Source of the DNA: Streptomyces tirandamycinicus
Lineage (GTDB): Bacteria; Actinomycetota; Actinomycetes; Streptomycetales; Streptomycetaceae
Direction: 5' to 3'
Assembly: GCF_003097515.1 (NCBI RefSeq)
Contig: NZ_CP029188.1
Span: forward strand, 1,178,001 to 1,242,000
DNA length: 64,000 nucleotides
The position numbers and the translations under genes were made by a program. This document shows positions 55,080 through 63,860 of the stretch, piece after piece. The notes beneath the pieces were generated by a model. The model searched no databases, was not told the DNA's origin, and saw nothing but the letters and a program-made list of their open reading frames with translations. Numbering within the stretch: position 1 is the first letter of the stretch; the number at the start of each line of letters is the position of its first letter.

Positions 55080-55335
55080 GTACCGCACCGTCTTCCGACC
55101 CGAGGCTCAGGCCGAACTCCGCAAGATCCCGCGAGGCGTGGCCCTCCGTATTCTGGCCAAGCTGACTGAGCTGGAGAGCGACCCGATGGGGTTCGACACC
55201 ACGGCGCTCGTCTCCCAGCCCGACCGGCGCCGCCTACGGGTGGGCGACTATCGCGTGCTCTACACGATCGACAACGGCGAGCTGGTGGTATGGGTCGTCC
55301 ACGTCGGGCATCGCTCCACCGTCTACGACACCTGA
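55072..55335 (+). CDS. RelE/ParE-superfamily toxin
   Basis: An 87-residue RelE-type toxin: YRTVFRPEAQAELRKIPRGVALRILAKLTELESDP, then RRLRVGDYRVLYTIDNGELVVWVVHVGHRSTVYDT. The GDYRVLY and VGHR strings carry the Arg, Tyr and His positions used by ribosome-dependent mRNA interferases. It overlaps the antitoxin gene by 8 bp, as expected for a translationally coupled pair. Confidence 0.9.
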   Translation: MSEYRTVFRPEAQAELRKIPRGVALRILAKLTELESDPMGFDTTALVSQPDRRRLRVGDYRVLYTIDNGELVVWVVHVGHRSTVYDT

Positions 55336-55452
55336 GCACTCCGTTTTCCTGCTGGTCGCCACCCCGTCAAAGGCACCACCGAGCGATCGTCTCGTGGCGG
55401 GCAACCGAGCGCATCAACGCCGAACGCGCATCGCTGCCTTCGCACCGACCCG

Positions 55453-55647
55453 GTGTCGCGGGCCGACTGGAACCGCCGGCATCAGCTTCGCGGCAGGCAC
55501 GCCACCAGGGAATGGAAGGGCTCCGAGCTGGAGCAATGGGAGTACGAGATCACCAGCGGCGGCTGGGTCCGCTACTTGGTCAGCCCGGACACCTCGACTG
55601 TGATCCTGGTGTATGCCTTTCCGGGGCACCCGAAGGACACCGAGTAG
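55453..55647 (+). CDS. Small hypothetical protein
   Basis: A 64-residue frame with a GTG start. It reads MSRADWNRRHQLRGRHATREW, then LEQWEYEITSGGWVRYLVSPDTSTVILVYAFPGHPKDTE. The latter half looks like a beta-rich toxin- or domain-like fragment with ordered composition, unlike shadow ORFs. No family is recognised. It lies 117 bp after the toxin gene and 16 bp from the convergent aminotransferase, and may be a remnant carried with the TA insertion. Confidence 0.5.
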   Translation: MSRADWNRRHQLRGRHATREWKGSELEQWEYEITSGGWVRYLVSPDTSTVILVYAFPGHPKDTE

Positions 55648-55663
55648 TAGCCACCGGCGGTGG

Positions 55664-56860
55664 TCAGCGCGCGAATGCCTTGTAGAGCCGTTTCGTCGCG
55701 TCGGCCAGTACGTCGACGCGCTTGCAGAACGCGAACCGGACGTAGGGTGCCCCCGTCTCCTTGTGGTCGTAGAAGACCGCGTTCGGGATGGCGACGACAC
55801 CCGCCCGCTCGGGGAGGGCGCGGCAGAAGGCGAAGCCGTCGCTCTCACCGAGGGGGCGGATGTCGGTGGTGACGAAGTAGGTGCCTGCCGGCCGGAACAC
55901 CTTGAAGCCCGCTTGCTCCAGACCGTCCGCGAGCAGCTCCCTCTTGCCCCGCATATCGGCGCGGAACTCCTCGAAGTAGCTGTCCGGCAGGCGCAGGGCC
56001 TCCGCGACCGCGTACTGGAAGGGGCCGGAGGCCACGTACGTCAGGTACTGCTTCGCGGAGCGTACGGCGGTGACGAGTTCTGCGGTACTCGTGACCCAGC
56101 CGACCTTCCAGCCGGTGAACGAGAACGTCTTGCCGGCCGAGCCGATGGTCACGGTGCGCTCGCGCATCCCGGGGAGGGTCGCGATCGGCGTGTGCTCGCC
56201 GTCGAAGACCAGGTGCTCGTACACCTCGTCGGTGACGACCAGCAGATCGCGCTCGGCGGCCAGCTCCGCGACGGCCGCCAGCTCCTCGCGGCCGAGGACC
56301 ATGCCGGTCGGGTTGTGCGGGGTGTTCAGCAGGATGACGCGGGTGCGGTCGGTGACGGCGTCGCGGAGTTCGTCCAGGTCCAGGACGTAGGCGCCCTCCC
56401 GGGGCCGGAGCGTGACGGGTACGCGGGTGCCGCCCGCCATGGCGATGCAGGCGGCGTACGAGTCGTAGTACGGCTCCAGGGCGACGACCTCGTCGCCGGG
56501 CTCGACGAGGGCGAGCAGCGATGCCGCGATGGCCTCGGTGGCACCGGCCGTGACCAGCACCTCGGTGTCGGGGTCGTACCCGAGGCCGTAGCGGTCGCGC
56601 TGATGGGCGGCGATCGCGGTGCGCAGCTCGGGCACGCCCGGGCCGGGCGGGTACTGGTTGCCGCGGCCGTCCCGCAGCGCCCGCACCGCCGCCTCCCGCA
56701 CCTCCTCGGGGCCGTCCGTGTCCGGGAAGCCCTGGCCGAGGTTGATGGAGCCGGTGCGCACGGCCAGCGCGGACATCTCGGCGAAGATCGTCGTTCCGAA
56801 CTCGGCGAGGCGGCGGTTGAGCAGCGGCCGGGGGCCCGGTGTGCGTCCTGGAGCTGTCAT
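55664..56860 (-). CDS. PLP-dependent class I/II aminotransferase
   Basis: A 398-residue fold-type I aminotransferase: INLGQGFPDTDGP, YPPGPGVPELRTAIAAHQ, LLNTPHNPTGMVL and the PLP lysine in GSAGKTFSFTGWKVGW. The late VRFAFCK carries the substrate-carboxylate Arg. The family resembles kynurenine/methionine aminotransferases (YbdL-like), so the exact substrate is uncertain. A second in-frame ATG at 56869 would add three residues. A truncated duplicate lies to the left. Confidence 0.9.
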   Translation of the reverse strand: MTAPGRTPGPRPLLNRRLAEFGTTIFAEMSALAVRTGSINLGQGFPDTDGPEEVREAAVRALRDGRGNQYPPGPGVPELRTAIAAHQRDRYGLGYDPDTEVLVTAGATEAIAASLLALVEPGDEVVALEPYYDSYAACIAMAGGTRVPVTLRPREGAYVLDLDELRDAVTDRTRVILLNTPHNPTGMVLGREELAAVAELAAERDLLVVTDEVYEHLVFDGEHTPIATLPGMRERTVTIGSAGKTFSFTGWKVGWVTSTAELVTAVRSAKQYLTYVASGPFQYAVAEALRLPDSYFEEFRADMRGKRELLADGLEQAGFKVFRPAGTYFVTTDIRPLGESDGFAFCRALPERAGVVAIPNAVFYDHKETGAPYVRFAFCKRVDVLADATKRLYKAFAR

Positions 56861-56982
56861 GCCGGCCATCCTGCGCGCAACCTCTGGACTAGCTCAAGTC
56901 CGCTTTGGGCCGGGAGGGCCCCGGGCATCTCCCAGGCAGCCGGAAGCAGCCTCGCTTCGGGGGACGAAAGCAGGTGGGGTCA

Positions 56983-57204
56983 ATGATCGAGATCGTGATC
57001 GGCATAGGGGCGATCGTGGCCGTCGGGCTCGTGCTGGCCGTGGCCGGAGGCGGGCGCTTGCGCCGCCGGCGCCGCCGCGGCGGCAGCTGGTGGGCGGGCG
57101 GACACAGCGGTTCCTCCTCCGGCGCGGGGGTCTCCTGTGGTGGGAGTTCGTCCTGCGGCGGAGGAGGGTCGTCGTGCGGTGGCGGCTGCGGTGGCGGCAG
57201 CTGA
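56983..57204 (+). CDS. Cys/Gly/Ser-rich small membrane protein
   Basis: A 73-residue protein. One membrane helix (residues 3-21, IVIGIGAIVAVGLVLAVAG) is followed by a poly-Arg stretch (RRRRRR) and a WWAGG turn. The tail holds four cysteines separated by Gly/Ser (SCGGSSSCGGGGSSCGGGC). The poly-Arg anchor suggests the Cys-rich tail is cytosolic. It resembles small Cys-rich tails described for tailoring or metal-binding roles, but no function is known. GGTGGGG precedes the ATG at 56983. Confidence 0.68.
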   Translation: MIEIVIGIGAIVAVGLVLAVAGGGRLRRRRRRGGSWWAGGHSGSSSGAGVSCGGSSSCGGGGSSCGGGCGGGS

Positions 57205-57691
57205 CGGGCGGGTGCGGTGGCGGCAGCTGACGGGTGGGTGCGCGACGCCGGTGTCGGCAGCCGACGGGCGTGCCTGACGGCGGTGGCCGGTGACGGGCGT
57301 ATGCGCGACGGCGGCGGCTGACCGGCGCATGCGCGACGGCGGGGGCGGCTGACACGGGCCGCCGGGCCGCCGGGACCGGGGGCGCCCGGGCGGATCGAAC
57401 TTCCGCCGGGCGCCTTCCTGTTGACGGCCGATGCACTAATCCGCCGCAGTTGTGCACTTCCCTGGTGGGTTTCCGTTGAACAGTTGAACCGTAAGGCCCC
57501 CCAGGGGATGTAATGCACGTCAAGTTGGGTAAAAGCGCTGTGGACGCCGCGCACTTCATGATTCCCTCGCTGTTGAGAACATCCAGCCCTCGGACCGTCT
57601 GTGGACCCGAGTCGGCAGATCCCCCACCCTCCCTGTGCTGCCCCCGGGGCGCCCCGGTCCACCCGTCACGCGTGTATTGCGGAGCCGACCC
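57205..57691. other. Intergenic region with repeats and hairpin
   Basis: The left part (57180-57350) holds repeated gcagctgacgggtg-like units related to the gene's Gly-rich end. A stem with one bulge (57381-57394 and 57402-57414) followed by TTCCTG could be a terminator. To its right no gene is supported; a gttgaacagttgaacc string near 57473 is a small direct repeat. Confidence 0.55.
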
Positions 57692-58210
57692 ATGCTCACG
57701 ACCCTGAAGACCTCCTACACCGACACCCGCGCGGCCGATCTGGCCTGGGCGCTGGGGCGGGAGCCGCTGCCCGCGCTCGCCGAGCTCGATCTGGAACTGC
57801 CGGGTGCCAAGCTGCAGTTGAGACTTCTGGGCGCCTCCCACCAGGTGCTGCTCGAAGGGGAGCGCGGCACCTGCTCCGAGACGGTGGCGTGCATGCCCGG
57901 CCGCAGCACCCCGCTGCCGCTGGGCGTGGCCCGGCGGCTCGGGGACTGGGAGTACGAGTTCGCCGCGCGGGTGGAGACGCTGTCCGAGCGGTCGTTCGCG
58001 GGGCGGGCGCAGGAGCTGCTGGCGCTGGTGGCGGACCATCCGCACGGGCTGGCCGGCACGTTCCCCGGTTCGCCGCACGCCTTCACGGCGATGGTCGCCC
58101 AGCAGGTCGACGGCCAGATGCGCTGGCGGACCTGGCACGCGTACCCCCAGGAGGGCCAGTTGGTCGTCACCCGCACCCATGTCGGCGCACGGCTGCCCGT
58201 CCAGCGCTGA
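57692..58210 (+). CDS. DUF2617 family protein
   Basis: A 172-residue protein of unknown function (DUF2617): ADLAWALGREPLPALAELDLELPGAKLQLRLLGASHQVLL, then WEYEFAARVETLSERSFAGRAQELLALVADHPHGLAGTFPGSPHAFTAMVA and WHAYPQEGQLVVTRTHV. In Streptomyces it often accompanies a membrane spermidine-synthase-like gene, as here (80 bp downstream). The ATG at 57692 starts the domain. Confidence 0.87.
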   Translation: MLTTLKTSYTDTRAADLAWALGREPLPALAELDLELPGAKLQLRLLGASHQVLLEGERGTCSETVACMPGRSTPLPLGVARRLGDWEYEFAARVETLSERSFAGRAQELLALVADHPHGLAGTFPGSPHAFTAMVAQQVDGQMRWRTWHAYPQEGQLVVTRTHVGARLPVQR

Positions 58211-58290
58211 GCCCACGGCCACGGCATTTCGGGGCAGTTGCACCCGTGTGGGTGACGCTTCGGGACGTTGATGTGACGTAGCGTTACGGC

Positions 58291-59823
58291 ATGATCGACC
58301 AGCCTGTGTCAGCACCGGTGCGGGGCGGGGTGCGGCCGCCGCCCGTCCGGCCGGACGCGGGCCGGTTCCTCGTCCTCCTGGTGGTCTTCGTCTGCGCCGC
58401 CTGCGGCCTGGTGTACGAGCTCGAACTGGTCGCCCTCGCCTCCTATCTGATCGGTGACTCCGTCACCCAGGCGTCCGTCGTGCTCTCCGTCATGGTCTTC
58501 GCGATGGGCATCGGCTCGCTGCTCGCCAAGCGGCTGCGCTGCCATGCCGCCGTCGGCTTCGGACTGGTGGAGGCGGCGCTCGCGCTGATCGGCGGCTGCT
58601 CGGCCCTGGTGCTGTACGCGGCGTTCGCCTGGCTCGGTGAGGCGCGGTACGCCCTGGTGGCCTTCTCGCTCGCGATCGGGGTGCTGATCGGCGCCGAGAT
58701 CCCGCTGCTGATGAGCCTGATCCAGCGGGCGTCCCGGCGCGGCGGGCGGGGCGAGGAGGACGCCGCGGGGACGGTCGCGGACCTCTTCGCCGCGGACTAC
58801 GTGGGTGCGCTCGTCGGCGGTCTGGCCTTCCCCTTCCTGCTGCTGCCCTGGCTCGGCCAGCTGACCGGTGCCCTGCTCACGGGCGCGGTGAACGCCGTGG
58901 CGGGCGGGGCTCTGGTGCTGTGGCTGTTCCGGCGGGACCTGTCGCCGCGGTCGCGGTGGTGGCTGCTCGGGGCGAATCTGACGGTCCTGGCGGTGCTGAC
59001 CACCGCGACGGCGCTGGTCGGCGACTTCGAGGCGGCGGCGCGGCGTGCGGTGTACGGCGAACCGGTGCGGGTGGCCGTGCACACCGGGGTGCAGGAGGTC
59101 GTCCTGACCGGTGCGGAGGACGGGCCGGTCGATCTGTTCCTGGACGGCCGGCTGCAGATGAGCGGAGGGGACGAGGACCGGCACCACCGGGCCCTGGTGC
59201 GTCCCGCGCTGCGCCAGGGCCCGCACGCGCACGTGCTGGTCCTCGGCGGCGGCGACGGGCTGGCGGCGCGCGAGGTGCTCCGCCACCCGGGGGTGCGCTC
59301 GGTCACGGTGGTCGAACTCGACCCGGGGATGGTGCGGCTGGCGCGCACGGATCCCGCACTGGCCGCGCTGAACGGGCATGTGTACCGGGATCCGCGGCTG
59401 AGGGTCGTGTACGCGGACGCGTTCCGCTGGCTGCGGGGCACGTCCGCACCCCGCCACGGGTACGACGTGGTCGTCGCGGACCTGCCCGACCCGGGCGTCA
59501 CGCCGAGCGCCAAGCTGTACTCGCAGGAGTTCTACGGGCTCGCCGCCGGGGTCCTCGCGGACGGCGGACGGCTCGTCGTGCACGCCGGACCGGTCGGGAC
59601 GCGCCCGCACGCCTACTGGACGGTCGAGTCCACCATCCGGGCGGCCGGGTTCGCCACCCGGCCCTACCGCGCTCCGGGCCGCCCCGACCGCGGCTTCGTC
59701 CTCGCGGTCCCCGCCGCCATGGGCACCCCGCCGGACCCGGGACCCGGGGTGCTCGGCGTCGAGGAGCAGCGGCCGCGGGGGGTGCCGCCGTCGACGCTGC
59801 TGCGCCCGCGGTACGCCGAGTGA
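58291..59823 (+). CDS. Membrane-anchored spermidine-synthase-like protein
   Basis: A 510-residue fusion. The first roughly 235 residues hold seven predicted membrane helices ([37 protein letters not shown] onwards). The rest is a spermidine-synthase-type domain with [31 protein letters not shown] and [19 protein letters not shown]. The aminopropyl-transfer residues are partly conserved, but the real substrate in actinobacteria is not known. It follows the DUF2617 gene. Confidence 0.9.
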   Translation: MIDQPVSAPVRGGVRPPPVRPDAGRFLVLLVVFVCAACGLVYELELVALASYLIGDSVTQASVVLSVMVFAMGIGSLLAKRLRCHAAVGFGLVEAALALIGGCSALVLYAAFAWLGEARYALVAFSLAIGVLIGAEIPLLMSLIQRASRRGGRGEEDAAGTVADLFAADYVGALVGGLAFPFLLLPWLGQLTGALLTGAVNAVAGGALVLWLFRRDLSPRSRWWLLGANLTVLAVLTTATALVGDFEAAARRAVYGEPVRVAVHTGVQEVVLTGAEDGPVDLFLDGRLQMSGGDEDRHHRALVRPALRQGPHAHVLVLGGGDGLAAREVLRHPGVRSVTVVELDPGMVRLARTDPALAALNGHVYRDPRLRVVYADAFRWLRGTSAPRHGYDVVVADLPDPGVTPSAKLYSQEFYGLAAGVLADGGRLVVHAGPVGTRPHAYWTVESTIRAAGFATRPYRAPGRPDRGFVLAVPAAMGTPPDPGPGVLGVEEQRPRGVPPSTLLRPRYAE

Positions 59824-59893
59824 GCGCCGTGAGGCGTGCGGGTTCCGCGCAGAAGGTCTCCCGCCGGGCCGAGGCTGAGTAGGCTCGGCTTCC

Positions 59894-61006
59894 ATGGAGC
59901 ATGAGGTGTTCGTTCCGGTACCGGCAGACAGGCTTCGGCGGACTCTGGCCGACCCCGCGCGGGTCGCCCGGTGCGTCCCGGGGCTCCAGCGGGACGCCGA
60001 CGCGTCGGCGGGCCCGCTCGCGGGCCGGCTGAAGGTCCGGGTGGGCGGTCACACGATCACCTACCGGGGCGCGCTCCGCATCACCGAACGGGACGGCGGC
60101 TTCACGGCCGAGGGGGAGGGCACGGAGGCCCGGGGCCACGGCTCGGCCAAAGTGGCGCTGACCGTCCTGCTCACCGAGACCGAGGGCGGTACCACGCTCT
60201 CCTTCACCGGATCGGCCCATGCGGACGGCCGCCTCGCCGAGGCGGCTCCCGACGCCGCCGAGCAGTCCGCCACCCGACTGCTCGACCGGTTCGCCGCGTC
60301 CCTGGCCACCGCGGCGCAGGACGAGGAGCGCGAGGCGGCCGCCGGCGCCGGTGCGGAGGCTGAGGGAGGCGGGGCGGACGCGACCGCCGAGAGGGCAGCC
60401 ACCGACGGGGTATCCACCGAGGGCGCCACGGGCGAGGGCGGGGACGAGGGCGCCACCGCAGGGGGCGGGGACGAGGGCGCGACCGCAGGGGGAGCATCTG
60501 CCGAGGGGTCGACCGCCGAGGGTTCGACCGCCGAGAGCGCTGACGACGGCGTTGCTCCGGGCGGTTCCGGCGGTTCCGGGCGTTCCGGCGGTTCCCCCGG
60601 ACGGCCGGAGGCCCCGGCCGGGGACGAGCCCCCCGCATCGAGTTCCGGCCCCTCGGCGCCCTCGGCCGGTGTGGGCGGCACACCCGAGGACGGGCCGGAC
60701 GGCGAAGAGGACCAGAGCGCGTCCCTGTTCGAGGCGGACGTGCCTCCGTCGTCACTGGACCCGTTGGCGGACGAGGTGCTCGGCGAGGACGACGAACCGC
60801 CCGCTGAAGCGGCCCACGCCCGCCGGACGATGATCGGCCGCAGTGCGGAGGAGGTCGACCACGCGCCGCCGCGCGGCCGGTACGCCCCCGTACCCGCGCC
60901 CCAGCCCGCCTCGGCCGGTAGCACCCTGCGCTGGGTCGCCCCCGCCGCCGCGCTCGCCATCGCCTCCGCCGTGGTGGTGGGACGGGCATTGCGCCGTCGC
61001 AGGTAG
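59894..61006 (+). CDS. SRPBCC-domain protein with acidic linker and C-terminal membrane anchor
   Basis: A 370-residue protein. Residues 1-140 form a CoxG/SRPBCC-like ligand-binding domain (VFVPVPADRLRRTLADPARVARCVPGLQRDADASAGPLAGRLKVRVGG, then GSAKVALTVLLTETEGGTTLSFTGSA). An acidic Gly/Ser/Glu-rich linker follows (GGDEGATAG repeats and EGSTAES repeats). One membrane helix near the end (WVAPAAALAIASAVVVGRA) and RRRR form a tail anchor. CoxG relatives help carbon monoxide dehydrogenase membrane binding, but no cox genes are nearby. Confidence 0.82.
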   Translation: MEHEVFVPVPADRLRRTLADPARVARCVPGLQRDADASAGPLAGRLKVRVGGHTITYRGALRITERDGGFTAEGEGTEARGHGSAKVALTVLLTETEGGTTLSFTGSAHADGRLAEAAPDAAEQSATRLLDRFAASLATAAQDEEREAAAGAGAEAEGGGADATAERAATDGVSTEGATGEGGDEGATAGGGDEGATAGGASAEGSTAEGSTAESADDGVAPGGSGGSGRSGGSPGRPEAPAGDEPPASSSGPSAPSAGVGGTPEDGPDGEEDQSASLFEADVPPSSLDPLADEVLGEDDEPPAEAAHARRTMIGRSAEEVDHAPPRGRYAPVPAPQPASAGSTLRWVAPAAALAIASAVVVGRALRRRR

Positions 61007-61072
61007 CCGACGGCCCCTCAAGCGGCCTAGACGAGCAGGGCACACCGGGCCGGCCGACAGTAGGGTCGGGGT

Positions 61073-61873
61073 GTGAGTAGCGAAGAGAACGTCCGGCTCA
61101 CCGCCGGCGACGCCGAGTTGACGGTCACTCCGGGCAACGGCTGCCGGATCAGCAGCTTGCGCGTCGCGGGTACCGAGCTGCTGCGACAGGGCGAGCGATA
61201 TGGCTGCTTCCCGATGGTTCCCTGGTGCGGCCGCACCGGGAACGCCCGCTTCCGCAACGGCGGGGTGGAGCACCGGCTGCCGGTCAACGACCCGCCGCAC
61301 GCCATCCACGGCACCGGCCGGGACACCGCGTGGCGCACCGCCCGCACCGGTCCCACCGAGGCCGTCTTCACCTACGAACTCGGCGAACCCTGGCCGTACA
61401 CCGGGCTCGTCACCCAGACGTTCGAGCTGACCGAGGACTCGCTGACGCTCCAGCTGGGCGTCGAGACGTACGGCGACTCCTTTCCCGCCCAGGCGGGCTG
61501 GCACCCGTGGTTCCTGCGCCATGCCTTTCCCGACGGCAAGGGCGCCCGGCTCGACTTCATCCCCGACTGGCAGGAGGAGCGCGGGCCCGATTACCTGCCC
61601 ACCGGCCGGCGGATCGGGCCGACGCCCGGCCCCTGGGACGACTGCTTCGGCATGGAGGACGGCGTCGACGTCACCCTCACCTGGCCGGAGCACCTGGAGC
61701 TGACGGTGAAGAGCCGCACCGAGTGGGTGGTCGTCTACGACGAGCAGGAGGAGGCGGTCTGCGTCGAGCCGCAATCCGGCCCGCCGAACGGTCTCAACAC
61801 GCATCCTCGCCTGGTCACGCCCATCGACCCGCTCGAGATCTCGACGACCTGGTCATGGCGACGTCCGGTGTAG
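61073..61873 (+). CDS. Aldose 1-epimerase (mutarotase) family protein
   Basis: A 266-residue mutarotase-fold protein: TVTPGNGCRISSLRVAGTELLR, YGCFPMVPWCGRTGNARFRNGG, PHAIHGTGRDTAW, the catalytic Asp/Glu region with QAGWHPWFLRHAF and a late GLNTHPRLVTPIDPLEISTTW. It interconverts sugar anomers; substrate preference is unknown. The GTG at 61073 begins the conserved N-terminus. Confidence 0.87.
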   Translation: MSSEENVRLTAGDAELTVTPGNGCRISSLRVAGTELLRQGERYGCFPMVPWCGRTGNARFRNGGVEHRLPVNDPPHAIHGTGRDTAWRTARTGPTEAVFTYELGEPWPYTGLVTQTFELTEDSLTLQLGVETYGDSFPAQAGWHPWFLRHAFPDGKGARLDFIPDWQEERGPDYLPTGRRIGPTPGPWDDCFGMEDGVDVTLTWPEHLELTVKSRTEWVVVYDEQEEAVCVEPQSGPPNGLNTHPRLVTPIDPLEISTTWSWRRPV

Positions 61874-62024
61874 GGACGTGGCCGGCGTAGGGAAATGACC
61901 GGTGTAGGGACCTGGCCGGCGCAGCCGGTCGGGGGCACCTCCCGGGCCCGAATGGCCACGGGGCAGTCCGCGCGGACGTTCCCGGCCGGGCGGGACTCTC
62001 GCCACACGCCCTAAGCTCGTGACC

Positions 62025-62564
62025 ATGACTGACGTACGTGCTGAGCTGCTCCAGCAGATCAAGGACAAGGCCGTGGTGCACGGCAGGGTGACCCTCTCCT
62101 CGGGGCGTGAGGCCGACTACTACATCGACCTTCGCCGGATCACGCTGGACGGCGAGGCGGCGCCGATGGTCGGCCAGGTCATGCTGGATCTGACCCGGGA
62201 CCTGGACTTCGACTGCGTCGGCGGCCTGACGCTGGGAGCCGACCCCGTCGCGTCCGCGATGCTGCATGCCTCCGCCGCCCGCGGCGGGCGTCTGGACGCC
62301 TTCGTCGTACGGAAGGCCCAGAAGACGCACGGAATGCAGCGGCGTATCGAGGGCGCGGACGTCAAGGGCCGCCGCTGCCTGGTGGTCGAGGACACCTCCA
62401 CGACCGGCGGTTCCCCCCTCACCGCCGTCGAGGCCGTCCGCGAGGCCGGCGGGGAGGTCGTCGCCGTGGCCACGATCGTGGACCGCGGCGCCGCCGGGGC
62501 GATCGCCGAGGCGGGGCTGCCCTATCTGACCGGATTCGAACTGTCGGACCTCGGTCTCGACTGA
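62025..62564 (+). CDS. pyrE: Orotate phosphoribosyltransferase
   Basis: A 179-residue enzyme converting orotate and PRPP to orotidine monophosphate in pyrimidine synthesis. KAVVHGRVTLSSGREADYYIDLRRITLDG is the family start, and RCLVVEDTSTTGGSPLTAV is the PRPP-binding motif. Length is normal. ATG at 62025 is preferred over a GTG six bases upstream. A parS site lies just past its 3' end. Confidence 0.94.
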   Translation: MTDVRAELLQQIKDKAVVHGRVTLSSGREADYYIDLRRITLDGEAAPMVGQVMLDLTRDLDFDCVGGLTLGADPVASAMLHASAARGGRLDAFVVRKAQKTHGMQRRIEGADVKGRRCLVVEDTSTTGGSPLTAVEAVREAGGEVVAVATIVDRGAAGAIAEAGLPYLTGFELSDLGLD

Positions 62565-62608
62565 TTCGGACGGCCGGATCTGACCTGCGCTTTCCGCAAG
62601 GGGTGGGC

Positions 62609-62622
62609 GTTTCACGTGAAAC
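62609..62622. promoter_or_regulatory. parS centromere site
   Basis: GTTTCACGTGAAAC, the perfect 14-bp palindrome bound by Streptomyces ParB in chromosome segregation. It lies between pyrE and fba. Flanking GGGG/CCCC arms make a larger hairpin (about 62599-62634) that could also end pyrE transcription. Confidence 0.93.
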
Positions 62623-62740
62623 GTCCCGCCCCTTGCTCTCCGAGCCGCCATGGGCGTCTGGAAAGATAGGTGCGACGATGACGTCGCCCCCAGGTCAGGG
62701 TGCCAAGCAACGCAAACCGCACATCACAAGGAGCGGACAG

Positions 62741-63763
62741 ATGCCCATCGCAACCCCCGAGGTCTACAACGAGATGCTCGACCGGGCGAAGGCAGGCAAG
62801 TTCGCCTACCCGGCCATCAACGTCACCTCGTCCCAGACCCTGCACGCTGCGCTGCGCGGCTTCGCGGAGGCCGAGAGCGACGGCATCGTCCAGATCTCCA
62901 CCGGTGGTGCGGAGTACCTGGGTGGCCAGTACAACAAGGACATGGTGACCGGCGCCGTCGCCCTCGCCGAGTTCGCGCACATCGTGGCCGACAAGTACCC
63001 GGTCAACATCGCCCTGCACACCGACCACTGCCCGAAGGACAAGCTGGACGGCTACGTCCGCCCGCTGCTGGCCGTCTCCGAGCAGCGGGTCGCCCAGGGC
63101 AAGAACCCGCTCTTCCAGTCGCACATGTGGGACGGCTCCGCCGAGACCCTCGCCGACAACCTGGCCGTCGCGCAGGAGCTGCTGGCCCGCGCGGTCGCCG
63201 CCAAGATCATCCTCGAGGTCGAGATCACCCCGACCGGCGGCGAGGAGGACGGCGTCACGCACGAGATCAACGACGAGCTGTACACCACCGTCGAGGACGC
63301 CATCCGCACCGCCGAGGCGCTGGGCCTGGGCGACAAGGGCCGCTACCTGCTCGCCGCGTCCTTCGGCAACGTCCACGGCGTCTACAAGCCGGGCAACGTC
63401 GTGCTCCGCCCGGAGCTGCTCAAGGAGCTCCAGGAGGGCGTCGCGGCCAAGTACGGCACGTCCGAGCCGTTCGACTTCGTGTTCCACGGCGGCTCCGGCT
63501 CCACGGCCGAGGAGATCGCGGTCGCGCTGGAGAACGGCGTCGTCAAGATGAACCTCGACACCGACACCCAGTACGCCTTCACCCGCCCCGTCGCGGACCA
63601 CATGTTCAAGAACTACGACGGTGTGCTGAAGGTCGACGGCGAGGTCGGTTCCAAGAAGACCTACGACCCGCGCACCTGGGGCAAGGCCGCCGAGGCCGGC
63701 ATGTCCAAGCGTGTCCTCGAGGCCTGCCAGGTGCTGCGCGCCGCCGGCAACAAGATGAAGTAG
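62741..63763 (+). CDS. fba: Class II fructose-bisphosphate aldolase
   Basis: A 340-residue zinc-dependent aldolase of glycolysis and gluconeogenesis. Motifs are FAYPAINVTSSQTLHAALRG, the zinc/substrate loop LHTDHCPKDKLDGYV, EVEITPTGGEEDGV, FGNVHGVYKPGNV, FVFHGGSGSTAEEI and VKMNLDTDTQYAFTRP. The ATG at 62741 has an ideal AAGGAG site; an upstream open extension overlaps the parS site and is not coding. Confidence 0.96.
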   Translation: MPIATPEVYNEMLDRAKAGKFAYPAINVTSSQTLHAALRGFAEAESDGIVQISTGGAEYLGGQYNKDMVTGAVALAEFAHIVADKYPVNIALHTDHCPKDKLDGYVRPLLAVSEQRVAQGKNPLFQSHMWDGSAETLADNLAVAQELLARAVAAKIILEVEITPTGGEEDGVTHEINDELYTTVEDAIRTAEALGLGDKGRYLLAASFGNVHGVYKPGNVVLRPELLKELQEGVAAKYGTSEPFDFVFHGGSGSTAEEIAVALENGVVKMNLDTDTQYAFTRPVADHMFKNYDGVLKVDGEVGSKKTYDPRTWGKAAEAGMSKRVLEACQVLRAAGNKMK

Positions 63764-63804
63764 GCGGCAGATGAAGTAAGCGGGACGAGATGCAGTCCGA
63801 CGTG

Positions 63805-63835
63805 AGGCCCGGCACCGGCGAACGGTGCCGGGCCT
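63805..63835 (+). terminator. Terminator of fba
   Basis: A 13-bp perfect stem (63805-63817 and 63823-63835) with a 5-nt loop lies 42 bp after the stop codon. Confidence 0.88.
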
Positions 63836-63860
63836 TCGTCCTGTCCGGAAGGATCGGCCG

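Noticed and set aside
62603..62740. Upstream extension of fba from 62603
   Set aside because: It overlaps the parS palindrome, while the ATG at 62741 has a strong ribosome-binding site and the canonical aldolase N-terminus.
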